The position numbers and the translations under genes are program-made. Below the pieces are notes generated by a model. It was not told where the DNA came from. It saw nothing but the letters and a program-made list of their open reading frames with translations, and ran no database searches. A DNA stretch of 64,000 nt from assembly GCA_004380135.1 (NCBI GenBank), contig QXCR01000106.1:1-64000 (forward strand), written 5' to 3'. Positions 44,762 through 57,733 of the stretch are shown one piece after another (position 1 is the stretch's first letter; every line of letters begins with the position of its first letter). Origin of the DNA: Stemphylium vesicarium (taxonomy: Eukaryota; Ascomycota; Dothideomycetes; Pleosporales; Pleosporaceae).

Positions 44762-45121
44762 GATATGAGGTAGGGACAGAGACTTCATCCGGACTTTTCT
44801 GTCCATAAAGCTGATCGGAGGAAGTGAGACACAGTGAGCACTTGAAGGGCAAGATATCGAAAAACTGACGGGAGATGCGCAAGAAATTCTGAGACTACAT
44901 AGTTGGTCCCCGCGACGAGCCCCCTCTCCTCGTGGCAGTGTTGAGGCGGCTGCTCCTCGTAGTTGTCCGGCCTGCCCGTGGCGCAGCCAATGTAGGGCAT
45001 GTGCTGCTGGTTCACCCCTGCGGTAGACACTCCACGCTCGCACAAAAAAGCAGGCACGATAGCAGCCCTTGGCTCGCCCGTTGTTACTCGGTATACTCCG
45101 AGTCGGACCGACTGGCACAGC
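44762..45121. other. intergenic region
   Basis: About 360 bp between the F-box pseudogene and the 5S gene terminator. A 170-codon minus-strand frame (44618-45130) overlaps both and was rejected. Nothing else seen. Confidence 0.5.
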
Positions 45122-45127
45122 AAAAAA
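45122..45127 (-). terminator. RNA polymerase III terminator of the 5S gene
   Basis: Six T residues on the minus strand immediately at the 3' end of the 5S sequence, the normal pol III stop signal. Confidence 0.8.
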
Positions 45128-45245
45128 CATACAACAGCGGGGATTCGCTAGTGGTCACCCACCTAACTACTAATCCGCCGGTATCTTGCTTAAATAGGGC
45201 TGAGCGAACGGGAAGCCTTGTTCTCAAGATCCTATGGTCGTATGT
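45127..45245 (-). rRNA. 5S ribosomal RNA
   Basis: On the minus strand the 119 bases begin ACATACGACCATAGGATC and end CGCTGTTGTATGT, the pairing ends of ascomycete 5S rRNA. The conserved internal control region is present (about AGTAGTTAGGTGGGTGACCAC, with GCGAATCCC). The helix segment ATCTTG near the 5' end is matched by CAAGAT further on. A TATA-like box lies 23-30 bp upstream and a T run follows. It is a single dispersed copy, as in many filamentous ascomycetes, where 5S genes are not inside the rDNA repeat. Confidence 0.9.
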
Positions 45246-45267
45246 GAAAGATAACACAAATTTGAAC

Positions 45268-45275
45268 AATATATA
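45268..45275 (-). promoter_or_regulatory. TATA box of the 5S gene
   Basis: TATATATT on the minus strand, 23-30 bp upstream of the 5S start; an upstream TATA element is usual for fungal pol III 5S genes. Confidence 0.6.
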
Positions 45276-45672
45276 CTCAGAGCTTGCGTGGTGCTGAAGG
45301 CAAGGCGAACGATGGGGGACAGATCTACAAGAAGGTCTGTCGGTTCAAATAGCGTGCCTACATTCTCAGTCAAAACCGAGTGTTGCTCGTTGCGTGAGCT
45401 TGGGGCTCGAGGGATGAACGACAACCTTGGGACTGCGTCGGCGAAACGCGAGTTCACATGACGTGAGGCTAAAGCCGGCATATCTCCGCTCCATCGCCGA
45501 CGTCCAAGCTCCCAGCTCAGTCGTCACTCAAGGCCGCCAACACGCTTCCACATCAATAACGAGCCTGCGCAACGGAGCTCGGAGAGGTACTAAGAGCAGG
45601 AAGAGCTGTAGTGTGTTGCGCAAAATATGACTGCGATAGCGCGATAGCGGTCAGCCCATCTCAAGTCCCAAG
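45276..45672. other. intergenic region, vps18 promoter
   Basis: About 400 bp between the divergent 5S and vps18 genes. No other feature recognised. Confidence 0.5.
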
Positions 45673-48600
45673 ATGGCGTACGACATGTCGAGCGGATATG
45701 CGCCGCCTAGCACGAGTAACATGCAAGAGGATTCCTCCCTCTCCATGTTCAACATAGAGCGCGTGTCCCTGCAATTCAACATATCGTCAGACTTTGTAGC
45801 CGCTGCCGTAGCAAACAATGTCCTCATATTGGCCCTCTCGACGGGCCGCATCCTGCGAATAGATCTGGACAGCCCTGCAGACATAGACGGTTCGTCAAGC
45901 GTACCCAGACACCAGGGGGTTACAATGAACGGGTGCTTACATGACTATAGATATTGATCTGCCGAAGAAGCCCTCAGAGATTGGCGTCATAAGGCGCCTC
46001 TTCCTCGACCCCTCCGCGTCCCATCTTATCGTAACCACTACCCTCGCCGAAAACTACTACCTCCACACGCAATCGCGGACACCAAAGGCGCTATCAAGAT
46101 TGAAAGGAACCGTCATAGAGAGCATAGCATGGAACCCCTCCCAACCGACCGCATCGACGAGGGAGATCCTGGTTGGAGCGTCAGACGGCAATGTGTACGA
46201 AGTATACATTGAGCCATCATCTGAATTTTACCGAAGAGAGGAGAGGTATTTGAAGAGTGTATACAGGACAAATGATGGCCCCATCACGGGTCTGTGGATC
46301 GACACAGTGCCTGGGCGCAATGATTTGCGTCGCATCATCGTCGCGACCCCTTCGACGTTTCTACATTTCGCTGGCAAGATTGGACGGCAGGGAAACGAGG
46401 GAAGCGGTTCCATCTTCTCGAGACTTTTCGAAAGCGAATCTGCAACGGTCCACGAGGTGTCGAATGTGGCTCCGACAGCAGCGTCACTACTCGCCGTCTC
46501 CCCGGAGAGCCAGGATAGCCCCAACCGGGAGGACTCGCATACAGAAAGGACGTTTGGCTGGCTTACCTCGCAGGGGGTACTCCATGGAAAGCTGTACCAA
46601 TCGCCAGACACCTCTGAGCTTGGCGGTAAAGTGCTTGGAGACTCAAGGATGCTGCCAAGGTCTCAGGTGCCGCCCTCACACACTGCTAGTGGGCGCACCC
46701 GGAGAACACAAGATGCTGTTACGTCTATGGTGTTGAGTCAGTGGCATATCCTTCAGCTCGTCGAGGGCCGGATTGTTGCCATCAACCGCCTTGATGATAC
46801 AGTCGTGCTTGATCAGGTTGTGCTTGAGCCTGGGCAGAGCGCACTAGGATTAGTAGCCGACCTGAAGAAGAACACCTACTGGCTCTTCACGACACAGGAG
46901 ATTTTTGAGGTGGTAGTGACAGACGAGAGCAGAGATATTTGGAAGATCTTGCTCAAGTCACAACAGTTCGAAGCGGCGTCGCAATACGCAAAAACACCGG
47001 CGCAGAAAGATGCGGTCGCTACAGCATCCGGAGACTACCTCGTTGGCAAAAATCAATTCATGGAAGCAGCGACTGTCTACGGGCGAAGCACAAAACCATT
47101 TGAGCAAGTCGCGCTGACATTCATCGACAACGGCGAACAAGATGCCCTGCGGAAGTACCTAGTGACGAAGTTGTCGACTTTGAAGAAGGGATCCATCATG
47201 CAACGGACCATGGTTGCTATTTGGCTGATTGAGCTCTATATGGCCAAGCTCAATACCCTCGACGACACTATCACAACAAAGGCAGAGCTTTCGGAGAGCA
47301 TGAACACTGCCGAGACTCATGATCAACTCTCTGTTATTCGAAGAGAGTACCAAGATTTCGTGACCAAGTACAAAGCTGATCTAGATCGCAAGACGGTATA
47401 CGAGATCATAAGTAGCCATGGCCGAGAAGAAGAGCTGCTGTATTTTGCGACAGTAATCAACGACTACAACTACGTACTCTCCTACTGGGTGCAACGAGAG
47501 CGATGGCAAGAATCTTTGGGCGTTCTCAAGAAGCAGACAGACCCAGAGATCTTTTATAAGTACAGCTCCGTGCTCATGGCGCATGTGCCAGTAGAGCTTG
47601 TGGACATCATGATGCGCCACTCGACTTTTGACGCACAGAAGCTTATTCCAGCGTTCCTTAACTACAACAACCATACCAAGGCCTCGCTCAACCAAAACCA
47701 AGCAGTCCGCTACCTTCTCTTCGAGATCAACCAGCATAACTCGACAGACGCCGCGGTCCACAACACACTCATCTCCATCTACGCATCCCATCCCACGGCA
47801 GATGAGTCTGCGCTACTCGCCTACCTCGAAGGTCAATCCCTCGCCCACGAACAAAACTACGACGCCGATTTTGCCCTCCGCCTCTGCATCCAACACAAGC
47901 GCGTCCAATCCTGCGTACACATTTACAGCTCCATGCAGCAATACGTACAAGCCGTAGACCTAGCACTAAAATACGACCAAGTCGACCTCGCCTCCAGCGT
48001 CGCCGACCGCTCCAACACGTCCCCCGCGCTGCGCAAAAAGCTCTGGCTCGCCATCGCCAAGAAAGTAATTTCCCAATCCAGCGGCATCAAAACCGCCATC
48101 GAGTTCCTGCGCCGCGTCGACCTCCTACGCATTGAAGATCTTATCCCCTTCTTCCCCGACTTCGTGGTAATCGACGACTTCAAAGAAGAAATCTGCGCCG
48201 CGCTCGAGGACTATAGTCGTAAAATCGATGACTTGAAACAGGAGATGGATGATAGTGAAGCTACTGCTACACATATCAAGTCGGACATCAAGGCCCTGGA
48301 TCAGCGATATGCGATTGTGGAACCGGGGGAGCGATGCTACATCTGCGGGCTACCCCTGCTCGCACGTCAGTTCTTCGTGTTCCCGTGTCAACACGCATTC
48401 CACAGTGATTGTCTCGCCAAGAAGGTGGTGCAGCTTGCGGGTATTGCGCGCGGGAAGCGCATTGCCGAGTTGCAGGTTGAGGTGCAGAAGGGGGTTAAGA
48501 CGGGCAAGGGGAGGGAGAGGGCCATCAGGGAGTTGGATGCTTTGGTGGGGAGTAGTTGGTAAGTTACCTAGTTGTCCGGTGATGAGAGAAGAGTCTGATG

Positions 48601-48699
48601 CTAACGTTGAACAGTGTGCTGTGTAGTGAGCTGGCAGTTAAACTCGTCAATGAGCCGTTTATCACGGCGAGCGATGATAAGGATGAGTGGGCGCTGTAG
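45673..48699 (+). CDS. vps18: Vps18/Pep3, class C subunit of HOPS and CORVET
   Basis: Exons 45673-45889, 45951-48558 and 48615-48699 give 969 aa; phases match. The N-terminal beta-propeller begins MFNIERVSLQFNISSDFVAAAVANNVLILAL, with the Pep3/Vps18 segment following. An alpha-solenoid (clathrin-type repeat) fills the middle and a coiled coil precedes the C-terminal RING-H2. The RING is CYICG (from about residue 866), CQHAFHSDC, a long insert, and CVLCSE (about 942) completed only after the last intron. Vps18 is shared by HOPS and CORVET, which tether vacuoles and endosomes for SNARE-driven fusion. The gene is convergent with ctr9, 412 bp apart. Confidence 0.95.
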
Positions 48700-49111
48700 A
48701 GTGGTTGGGTAGCTGTGGTTAGAGGTGGGGCTGGAGATATGGTATGAGGTACACAGAACAGATAACCATAACCACAGTTCTTGTCACCAGGGAACGAAAG
48801 CGCATAACGATACAATTGTACATGGAATTGATTATCTTGACCCATTTCAGCCAGCTAGCTAGCCCCTTCTAGCACCAAGTGGTATACAAATTTTTGTCTC
48901 GAGCAATTCCGTTTCCAAAATAAGAATGAAATGAATAACTGCCTGCCTACTTTACCCTTCCCTGGACGCCATAGCGCTGATGCAGACAAGAAAAGCCGAA
49001 GAAGAAAAAGGAGTAGCATGAGATGATAAAAATCTAACACCAAAAGATTACAAGGTTATGACCTCCCTGGAACTGGAATCACGGCGCGCCTTGCACGAGA
49101 TGAAAACGATC
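48700..49111. other. convergent 3' intergenic region
   Basis: About 410 bp between the tails of vps18 and ctr9, presumably both 3' UTRs and polyadenylation sites. No other feature seen. Confidence 0.5.
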
Positions 49112-52100
49112 CTACTCGTCTTCATCTTCGTCCATGGCTACATCTCCGTTTGCCTTGGGCGCAGCAGTACCCTCATCCTCGTCCTCGTCTTCGTCGTCGA
49201 CGACACGAGCCTTGCGAGGTCGAGGGGCAGCGGCAGCAGCAGCGCCTTCATCATCAGATCCAGGTGCAGCATCGCCCTTGTCCGCATCATCAGCAGGCGC
49301 AGCATCGTCATCGCTATCATCGTCGATAAACTCTGCAGACTTGTATTTGCCTGTAGGTTCACTCTTGCGCGCAAGCTTCCTCTTCTTCTTCTCGCGGGGG
49401 CGCTCAGTATCCGAGAGTTCCTCTGTGCCGCTCGCGGTCGTCCTCCTGCGTCGTGAGCGAGGTTCGTCGTCATCGGAGGGCGCACCGTCGGTGTCGGAAT
49501 CTGCGTCCTTCTTCTTCCGCTTGGGCCCCTTGGGGCCGCGGGCTTTCCGCTCGGCTTTGCGGAGTTCTTTGTCCTCGTCTTCTTCCATTCGCTTGCGCTC
49601 TTCTTCGTTGCGGCGCTCCATGAGTTCGCGGTCGCGCTGCATGAGACGTTCTTGCTCCTCGGCGTATTTGCGCTTCCGTTCCAAGGCCTCGGCTTCTACG
49701 CGCTTCTTTTCTTCTTCGCGGCGGCGCACTTCGGCTTCGCGGAGGCGCCGGGCTTGGTCGAGCTTCGTCGCGTTCTCGCCTTCGTATGCGGCTTGGCTCT
49801 CATGGGCGCGCTCGAGTTGCTTGACCATCGTGTTGCGGCCCATGTTGGCTCGGGAGGTGATATCGGCACGGGGGAAAGGTGGGTTTTCTTCCTTGGCGAG
49901 CTTCTCAAGCGCCTCGATGGCTTCGTTGAGACCTGTTGCGGCATCATCGACTTCTTCAAGAGTACGACGCTGCTCTGGGAGGTTGTAGACCATGGTAGCG
50001 ATCTGGAATTGGACAAAAGCAACGTTGAACTGGGCGTTGAGGTCGGAAGGAGCGGCCTTGAGGGCTTGCTTTGAGTAGTCAAGTGCAGTACGCATACCGG
50101 CTATGCTGCGGTCATGTTTAGCCCGGAGGTACCATGTTCGTCCTATACAGGCCAGAATCTTCGGGTCGTTATGGCGGTTCTTCGATAGAGCTGCTTCGTA
50201 CTATGATGTATTAGCATGTGCTTCAAGACACGGATAACTATACGTACGTTTTCAATCGCTCGTGCATACTGCTTGATCTCACAGTACGTGTGACCCAAGT
50301 TGACAAAGACGCTGTGATCCTTCAGTGTCTCCTTGACCTTGGTAAAAATCTGTAGAGCTGTTGAGTAGTCCTTCTTGTCTTCAACTAGCGCGATTGCGAG
50401 ACCCTGGGCTGCGTATGCGTTCTTTGGGTCTAGTTGCAACACCTTGTCGAAGAACTCAACGGCTCGCTCGTATCCTTTCCGGCGTTTCTCCTTGTCTTGT
50501 TCCGAACTGCGAGGCATCTCACGGGCAATGGCCAAGTGTATGTTGCCCATACCCATGAGCGAGTACCGGTCATGCTTGTCTGATTTTTGCAGAGTGTGCT
50601 TGTAAAGTCGCTGTTCGTCATCTGCTGCAAAGTTGGACGTCCTCTTCTTCGACTTGTTGATGTACCACCCGTACAAGGCTCGGACCTCGATGTTGTCTTC
50701 GTTCTCCTTGAAGAGATCCTTGACAGCCCTGGGGCCCTCGTCTTGAGGATGCTCCTTTAGCGACATGTAGGTAAGGCGGATGCGTGCATCAACGTAATCG
50801 GGATGTCTTTGGAGCAAACTGTTGTATACCTTCTTGGCCTCGTCCAGCTGACCTTCGGCCTCGTAGGTTCGGGCAAGGTTGAAACTGATGGAAGTAACGA
50901 GTGCATCAGTATCGATGGTGTCGTCGCGGTTCTCGGCATTGACGCATGCAGTGAGGGCGACTTGGAAAAGTTCCTGAGCTCGGACGTAGCGCTCAGCTTG
51001 GAAGTGAAAGCAGCCCATATTGTTGAGCAGTTGTGGTGGCAGCATTTCGCGGAGCGCGTTTGTGAGCTCGGCACCTTCTGCGGCGCCTTCTGGGTAGTCG
51101 TCTTCTGGAATGGCTTCAATCTCCATCTGCTCCACCTCCTCAAGACATTTCAGGCTCCTCTCAGGGTGGTCAGATTCGTAAAGCCGAGCTAGGTTGAGAA
51201 GTACCGACTGGTCGGGCACGACCTTTTTTTTTGGATCTTTCCATGCACTCTGGACGCTCTCAAGATATTTGAGCGCCTTCTTCAGCTCGGCAGACTTGTC
51301 TTGGTTCGAGTTGTTGTTCTGAGCGTTGAATACGTCCTCGGCGTACAGAGTTCCAAGAAGAGTTTGCGCCTCCACGTTGGGGGACTGCTGCAAGATCTTT
51401 TCGAGGCGGAACTTGGCGCCGTCGTAGTTGTTCACTATGACATTCATCTGAGCCAATCCGAATTTGGCTGGTATGAAACCCCGCTCTTCACCTCCTCGAG
51501 CCTGGTCAGACTTGGAGTAGTATTCTGCAGCCAGTGCGGTGTTTTCCTGCTGATGGGCCATCTTGGCGCGTAGATACCAGCCATCACTGGCGATCGCGTT
51601 GGTGTCGGTGAGCTCAATGGCGCGTTTCGCTACGTCCTCGGTCTTGTTCACGTCCTTTCGGAGAGCGAGGTAGCTACCGACTGTAGCACAACTAAGCGGG
51701 TATTGGTTGTCTAGCTTCAGGGCGGGCTGGATGTATTCGCCCGTGGCCTTCTTGATGAGCTGGGCGAACTTGGGATCCGAGGTTGAGAGATTGGCCGTCT
51801 GCTGGAAGTTGTAGATGCCGAGCAAGATTAGGGCAACCTTGGACTGGGGGTTCAACTCAAGAGACCTCTGCCAGGCGGTGGCAGCTTCGTCCTTGTAGCC
51901 TAGTTGCCAGAAGCAGCAGCCGATACCGATGCGTGGGTCTGGGTCGAGAAGGTCGGGAGAGCTTTCTAGGACGTTTTGGTATCCCTTCAGGGCCTCAGCC
52001 CACTTGCCCATGGAGTAATGGACGCGCGCCTTGCCCATCTTGGCCATCAGGTTCTTTCCGTGGGATGTCCTCAGCGCGTCCTCGAAGCACTTGGCAGCCT

Positions 52101-52757
52101 GCTTCAGCGTCTCCATGCGCTCGGGGCTGACAATTGAGCCAGCCGTGGTGGCAGGGCCCTGGAGGGAGGCTCTGAGTAGGTATAGGACTCCGCGAGCCAG
52201 AAAGAGCGGGGGGTGCGAGGGGCTGATTCGTGAGGCATCGTTGAGCACGCCCGTGGCTGCTTGGATCCAGAATTCCTTCAGTTTCGTGTCTGGGTCGCCA
52301 TTTTCTGCGGCCGTGTTAGTCGCCGGAATCGGGAGAGAGACACAAAAAAGAAACACATACGGGGCTTCACGCGTGGTGCCTCGCGACACTTGAGGAGGTA
52401 GAGCCAGCACAGGCCGTTGAGAATGCTGAGTCTGTCCTCGGTGCGCGCACGGCTGAAGACGTCGGTGGCCTGCTTCAGCACGTCTATGGCCGTCTCTATC
52501 CTCCTGTGCTTTGCGTAGGCGACGGCGACCTGGACCCATGTTGATGTCGCGCTCTTCTCGGCCTCCAAGATGTCGCATAGCTCCGTCGGGTCATCCTGGA
52601 TCTGGTCGTCGAGCGGAATCTCGACATCAAGTTGGCCTCCCTCATCATCGGCGACCGATATGGTGATGGAGCTGGGCACGTCCGAGTAGCGCGGTGGTGG
52701 AAACATGCCGCCAGCACCATTTACGCCATTCGCGCCGTTGGCGTGGACTGCGGCCAT
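49112..52757 (-). CDS. ctr9: Ctr9, TPR subunit of the Paf1 complex
   Basis: Exons 52757-52361, 52304-50248 and 50200-49112 give 1180 aa; intron 1 has GTATGT and a perfect GCGACTAACAC branch site. More than a dozen tetratricopeptide repeats fill residues about 90-800 (for example KALKYLESVQSAW, ERAVEFFDKVLQLDPKNAYAAQG). A long charged coiled coil (RLREAEVRRREEEKKRVEAE) follows. The tail alternates basic KRKKK/RRRR runs with Asp/Glu/Ser-rich blocks, typical of Ctr9. Paf1C travels with RNA polymerase II and promotes H2B ubiquitination and H3K4/K36 methylation. The low-complexity tail produces long antisense frames that are not genes. Confidence 0.96.
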
Positions 52758-53298
52758 GCTGGGGGGAATTCGGCGTCGAGTGTTGCTGATTCAGCGATTG
52801 ATTCAGATGCAGAGGCGGGATCAACGCGACATTCCAGGGGGCGGCTTTGGTGGCAGAGTGAGGGCGCAAGGCGGTTTCCAGCCTGCGGTGATGGTTTGAC
52901 AAAGAATCGCGAGTGAGAGCTTCTAGGGAGCGCGGAATCGGCAGAACGTGCGGAACGGGAGCCTTGGCGCGCGTCGCGACCATGATGCCTGACCACGATT
53001 ATCGTTTCAACTACGCATTACAAGTTTGGATTGAATACGTAGGCAATGCGATAATCTTCGCCAAGTCTGGTTTCGCCGTCATCTATCACTTTTGTTGACT
53101 CTTCTATTCGTCTCCATCTTAGTCGCGACTTTCGTGATCCCTGCTCCCTCGACGTACACACCCCCGAGCTCCCCGCAACATATACATAGACATTACCACC
53201 ACATGCCTCGAACCATGCGCAAATCTCACCACCGCAAGCAATGACCACATGTCCTTCGTACATAAGCAGTAATAACCCTTGCATCACGTAAAAGAGCC
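52758..53298. promoter_or_regulatory. bidirectional promoter region of ctr9 and sec8
   Basis: About 540 bp between head-to-head conserved genes. Frames here (52645-53098) are short and featureless. No specific element recognised. Confidence 0.45.
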
Positions 53299-56200
53299 AT
53301 GTCGCGCATCCCAGGCTACTCGCAGGCGGGTGCCAATGGAGGAGGATACAATGGCTATGGCGCAAGTGACGCCAACTATGAAGGTCGCCCCAGCGGTGAG
53401 CGGCCACGGCGACCGGGCGGATACGGAGGCATGAACAGCCCTGCAGACAGCTACCCATCACGACCGAGCAATGAGCGCGATCGCCCACGACGTCCCGGCG
53501 GATACGGTGGCCTTGCCCAAGAGGATGACATGGAGAGAAGACCCAGCGGCGACCGCGAACGCAGGCCTGGTGGTTATGGCGGGGGTGGCTTCTCTGCCCG
53601 CGAAGGGAGTCCCGCCAAGGTTACGCGGCCAACCAGTATCGAGCGCTCTCCAGCGAAGCGTCGCAGTGGTGAACGACAGAATGGAAGCAGGCCCAGGAAT
53701 GCAAACTACGGCCAAGGAAGCCAGGCCATCGAAGAGGTCCTGCAGTTTATACGCCAGAACTGGGAGTTTATGACTAAAGACCAATGTGTCCCCATTGAAG
53801 TAGCTCTGAAACTCATGGACTCGAGCTCGCTTGGTCTGGCAAGTCAAGCCGGGCAGTTTCAACAAACCCATGATCAGTTGCAGAGCGCGCTCAAGGGCAT
53901 CGTCAATGGTACACTTTGTCCCATCAAGGCCCTGATACTCGGCTAACAGTAGCAGAGCACCACCAGGGTTTCAACAGCTCCATTGGTACTTTCCATCAAA
54001 TCCAATCTAGCCTCCAAAGCTCCCAGCATCGCGTCAGAACGCTAAAGGGCTCCCTTGTATCCGCCAAGTCGCAGCTTTCCACCGCCAAGCCAGAGCTGCG
54101 AGAGTTTGCGACCACTTCCCAGAACTACGATGAAATGTTGCAAATGCTCGATACCATTGAGAAACTACAACTAGTCCCGGAGAGGCTGGAGGCACGGATA
54201 TCGGAGAAGCGCTTCCTCACCGCAGTCGACATTCTGCAAGATGCCCTGCGCATGATAAGAAAGACGGAAATGGAGAAGATTGGAGCTTTATCCGATCTGC
54301 GCACATATCTCAGCAATCAAGAGGTCTCCCTGACTGACATTCTGATCGAGGAACTTCACAGCCATCTCTATCTCAAATCACCCTACTGCGAAGACAGGTG
54401 GAAAGAGTACGCTCATAACCAGGTCAAGGGTGATGTATCCCAGCGTGCGCAGGCTGATGCTAGAGGCCGACTTTTGTACTACTTCCTTGACGGCCTTGAT
54501 ACCTCTGAAGCAGTATGTAAGCTCCACACACTACTCTATCATGCTAACCGCCCTAGATGACCGATGACTCTACCCACAACCCAGAGGCAGATACCTTCCA
54601 GTACATACGGCTCGTCATAGAGGCATTGAATAAGATGAACCGCCTAGACATGGCAGTCGACACCATTGAACAGAGGTTACCAGTTGAATTGTTCAAGGTT
54701 GTTGACAAGTCTAACAACGAAGTGGCCCAACGTCACCCAAGCATCCTGCGCGCCTACACGGCGAAGAAGGGCGCCAAGTCCAAGACCGAGATTGAGAGCG
54801 AAGATGTTCGAACCACACTCCTGAACGACTTGATGTGGACATTATACGCACGCTTCGAAGCCATTGCAGAAAGTCATAGGGTCGTCCACGATGTAGTCGC
54901 AGGCATTGTTCGACGCGAAGGTCGGACCTCATCGAACGCGACACTTACCCGTGGCTTTAAGGAGTTGTGGAAGCTATATCAGAGCGAGGTAGGCAAACTT
55001 TTGACCTTTGTCGTGGTGACTTGCTGACATGTTCTAAGATGCGATCGCTTCTTCACGATTACCTTGCCACTGACGGTGAGGCTTCCTATAGAGGCGGCCA
55101 GGGCCAGAAATCTGCGGCTAGCGCCTTCTCTCGTGCTCCACGAGATAGAAACAAGCGCATGTTCAAGCTGACCGATGTCGACACAAAGGCGTCTGAGCTC
55201 TCCAAAGAACGGGACGATCTCGAACTCATTCTCAAGACGTCTGTGCCGGGGCTCGTTTCCGACTCAAAGAGACTTGACAATGTTAACACCAACACAACCA
55301 CCAACCTTGATGGTAGTGCGACTGGACACAAGCTCCTCGTCGAGCCAAGCGTCTTTAACATGGGTATCCTGTTGCCGCCTTCGCTAGACTTCCTCAACAG
55401 ACTCAAGGAAGTCGTGCCATCAAATGCTGACATTAGCTTGAGCACATTGACATCGTTCCTTGACGACTTCCTGGTCAACGTCTTCCACCCGCAGCTAGAC
55501 GAGACTCTGGTCGAGCTTTGCGCGCAAACTTTCATTGAGGTCGACTCGTTCACTGAGGATGCACACTGGGCAAGACACTCCAAGAAACCCATCTTCAAGG
55601 TATGAAGCCATATTGTAAAAATTGTTTCCAAGCTAACTTTCCAGGGCACTGCTCAATTTTTCACACTCATCTCAGCCTTTTGCAAGATGCTTGACAACCT
55701 TCCGCACGATCAAGCTTTCTCCCAACTCATCGTCAACCAGATGGATACATACGCCCAGAAGTGTACCGGATGGTACAAAGCGCTCGTCAGTCGCTCACAA
55801 GCTACGGCTAGTGGCCGTCTCATGAAAGCGCCAGCTGTATGGGCCGAGTCGGATGCCATGGAAGAACTGATCGCTCGATTGGCGCGGATAGATCCCTCTG
55901 ACCACGAAAACCTCAACCAGGCCGTCGAGAACGAAGTCGCTCTACTGATTGAAGCTGTCGAGGCGGACGAACCTCTCGACCAGGCTGACATGATTCAAGA
56001 CAAGAAGAGCATCGTCAATCTGTGCTTACTGTACACCAGCATGAAGTGGCTGGCTACCAAGACAGCACAGCTGAGGCACATTAGTGATCGTGCCTCTGAT
56101 CCGATGAACATTGAACAAAGCGGCCAAAGGCACAACAGACGATGGACTCAGCTTCAGTCCTCAGACCCCCGACCTCAGGGTGCTCCAATTTACTTGCCGT

Positions 56201-56899
56201 TGAGCACAGACACCGCCGCGTAAGTAACTCACCTTCCGCTTCCAAGAACGCACACTAATTCCAATTAGCATATTCGACGCAGTGGTATCAACCTATCACT
56301 CTCTCTCGACTCGTGTCTTGCGCACCCTACATCTATCCATCCGCAGCACGATATTGTACTCACTCAACGCGAGCACACAATCCAATATCTACATCGACAC
56401 TCTTCTCAGCGACCCTGACCCAGCCATCCTGGCACTCAACTCAACTCTCATCTCCTTCGATACCGAAGTCTCGACATACATCCCCGCAACCTCTTACAGC
56501 CACATCACGCGTGGTCTGGCATCGTTGATGGACACGTACCTCTTCACCCTTTGTACGTCCAAGATTGAGCGGATGAACACCAACGGCTGCGCCTTGATGC
56601 AGCTCAACATCCTTGTCCTCCAACAAAACCTGAAGAACATCGAGGACGGTGCGACACTTCCTTACGCAGCCCTGTTCTTTGATATGTTCACTGCAGGCCC
56701 GGATGTCATTGTTGCGAGAGCGAAACAGTACGGCAAGGGCTTCGGTGTCCCTGGGAAGACTTTCGGGGAAGACGGTGTAAGGAAACTCCTGGAAATGACC
56801 TACGAGGAAAAGGTCAATGCCGAGAACAGGGAGGCCAGTGTACAAGCCAAGCGGTCGCTGGATGCGCAGTTGTTAGAGCTCAGCGAGTTCATGTATTAA
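53299..56899 (+). CDS. sec8: Sec8, exocyst complex subunit
   Basis: Six exons, 53299-53908, 53956-54512, 54557-54988, 55039-55599, 55645-56219 and 56269-56899, give 1121 aa with all phases matching and introns of 44-51 nt. The N-terminal 135 residues are disordered and contain repeats of RRPGGYGG (three to four copies, each followed by charged residues). The Sec8 N-terminal helical domain starts at about residue 140 (IEEVLQFIRQNWEFM) and the rest is the helical rod of exocyst subunits. The exocyst tethers secretory vesicles at hyphal tips and septa before SNARE fusion. The Gly/Arg/Pro repeats are unusual for the core family and probably lineage-specific. Confidence 0.95.
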
Positions 56900-57733
56900 A
56901 CAAGAGTGCGCAGTCAGGAGGGGGTGGTAATTGGGGCAGGTCTGAACTGGTGTGGGCGATGTAGCATACCATGGCTCGAATGCACTGTAATATTTTTCTG
57001 CAGCCACGGTCTGGGCATTTCCATCGTTAAAGAATTGCGGAAAAATTAGGCGCGACAAGACAGCCTCCTTGGATAATTGGAACGTCGGCGAGGTTGCACC
57101 CTTCAGCCAATTAACGGCCGCGCGTCTGCCAACGTCCCCGAGCCGACACGGCGACTTAAAACATTCGACACGACTGACGTGATCTTAGTCACCGCAATTC
57201 TGCATCTTCCTACGGATGTGATGGCTTGGAGGCTGACTTGCAGCGCGATGGTGTCTTCAGCCTCACCGCGATTCGATGATCCATCCCACGCGGCCCGAGG
57301 CGAGACAATATTGGTTATCTGCTTCCTGCATGCCAGTTCTGAAGGAGCGCCTTGCATATGATCCCCGATTTGCTGGACACCACAAAGGCCTTATCCTTTC
57401 GCGTCTCTGCGCAATTTTCACACGAATAGCCGCTCTTAGGCATGTGATAGCACATTGCTTCTAATGCTGATCTACGAAGACATGCGCTCTCGGCACTGAA
57501 CTTACGGGGTAGGGGTTCAGCCTTCAGGTCAGCGCTTACACGGCCTTAGTCGCCGATATCTTTATACTCGGCCCGTATCTGGACGCCTGAGGGAAAGATG
57601 ACTGTTGATATATTCATTCACCTCTTTCAAATGATGGTCGCCAGTTTCGCTACATGTTTTCAGGTTTCGCTCCTTGGATATCCATCTCCCTTGAATCCCG
57701 ACTCCACCACACGCAGCCCGCAGGTCATCAATC
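56900..57733. other. intergenic region
   Basis: About 830 bp between sec8 and the ABC transporter gene. Short frames at 57077-57361 (plus) and 57103-57357 (minus) oppose each other and show no features. Confidence 0.5.

Noticed and set aside
44618..45130. 170-codon minus-strand frame
   Set aside because: It overlaps the F-box pseudogene and the 5S terminator, and its residues (many Arg, His, Ser, Cys) do not look coding.
49134..49988. 284-codon Ser/Arg-rich frame on the plus strand
   Set aside because: It is the exact antisense of the Asp/Glu/Lys-rich tail of ctr9; repetitive coding sequence produces such shadows.
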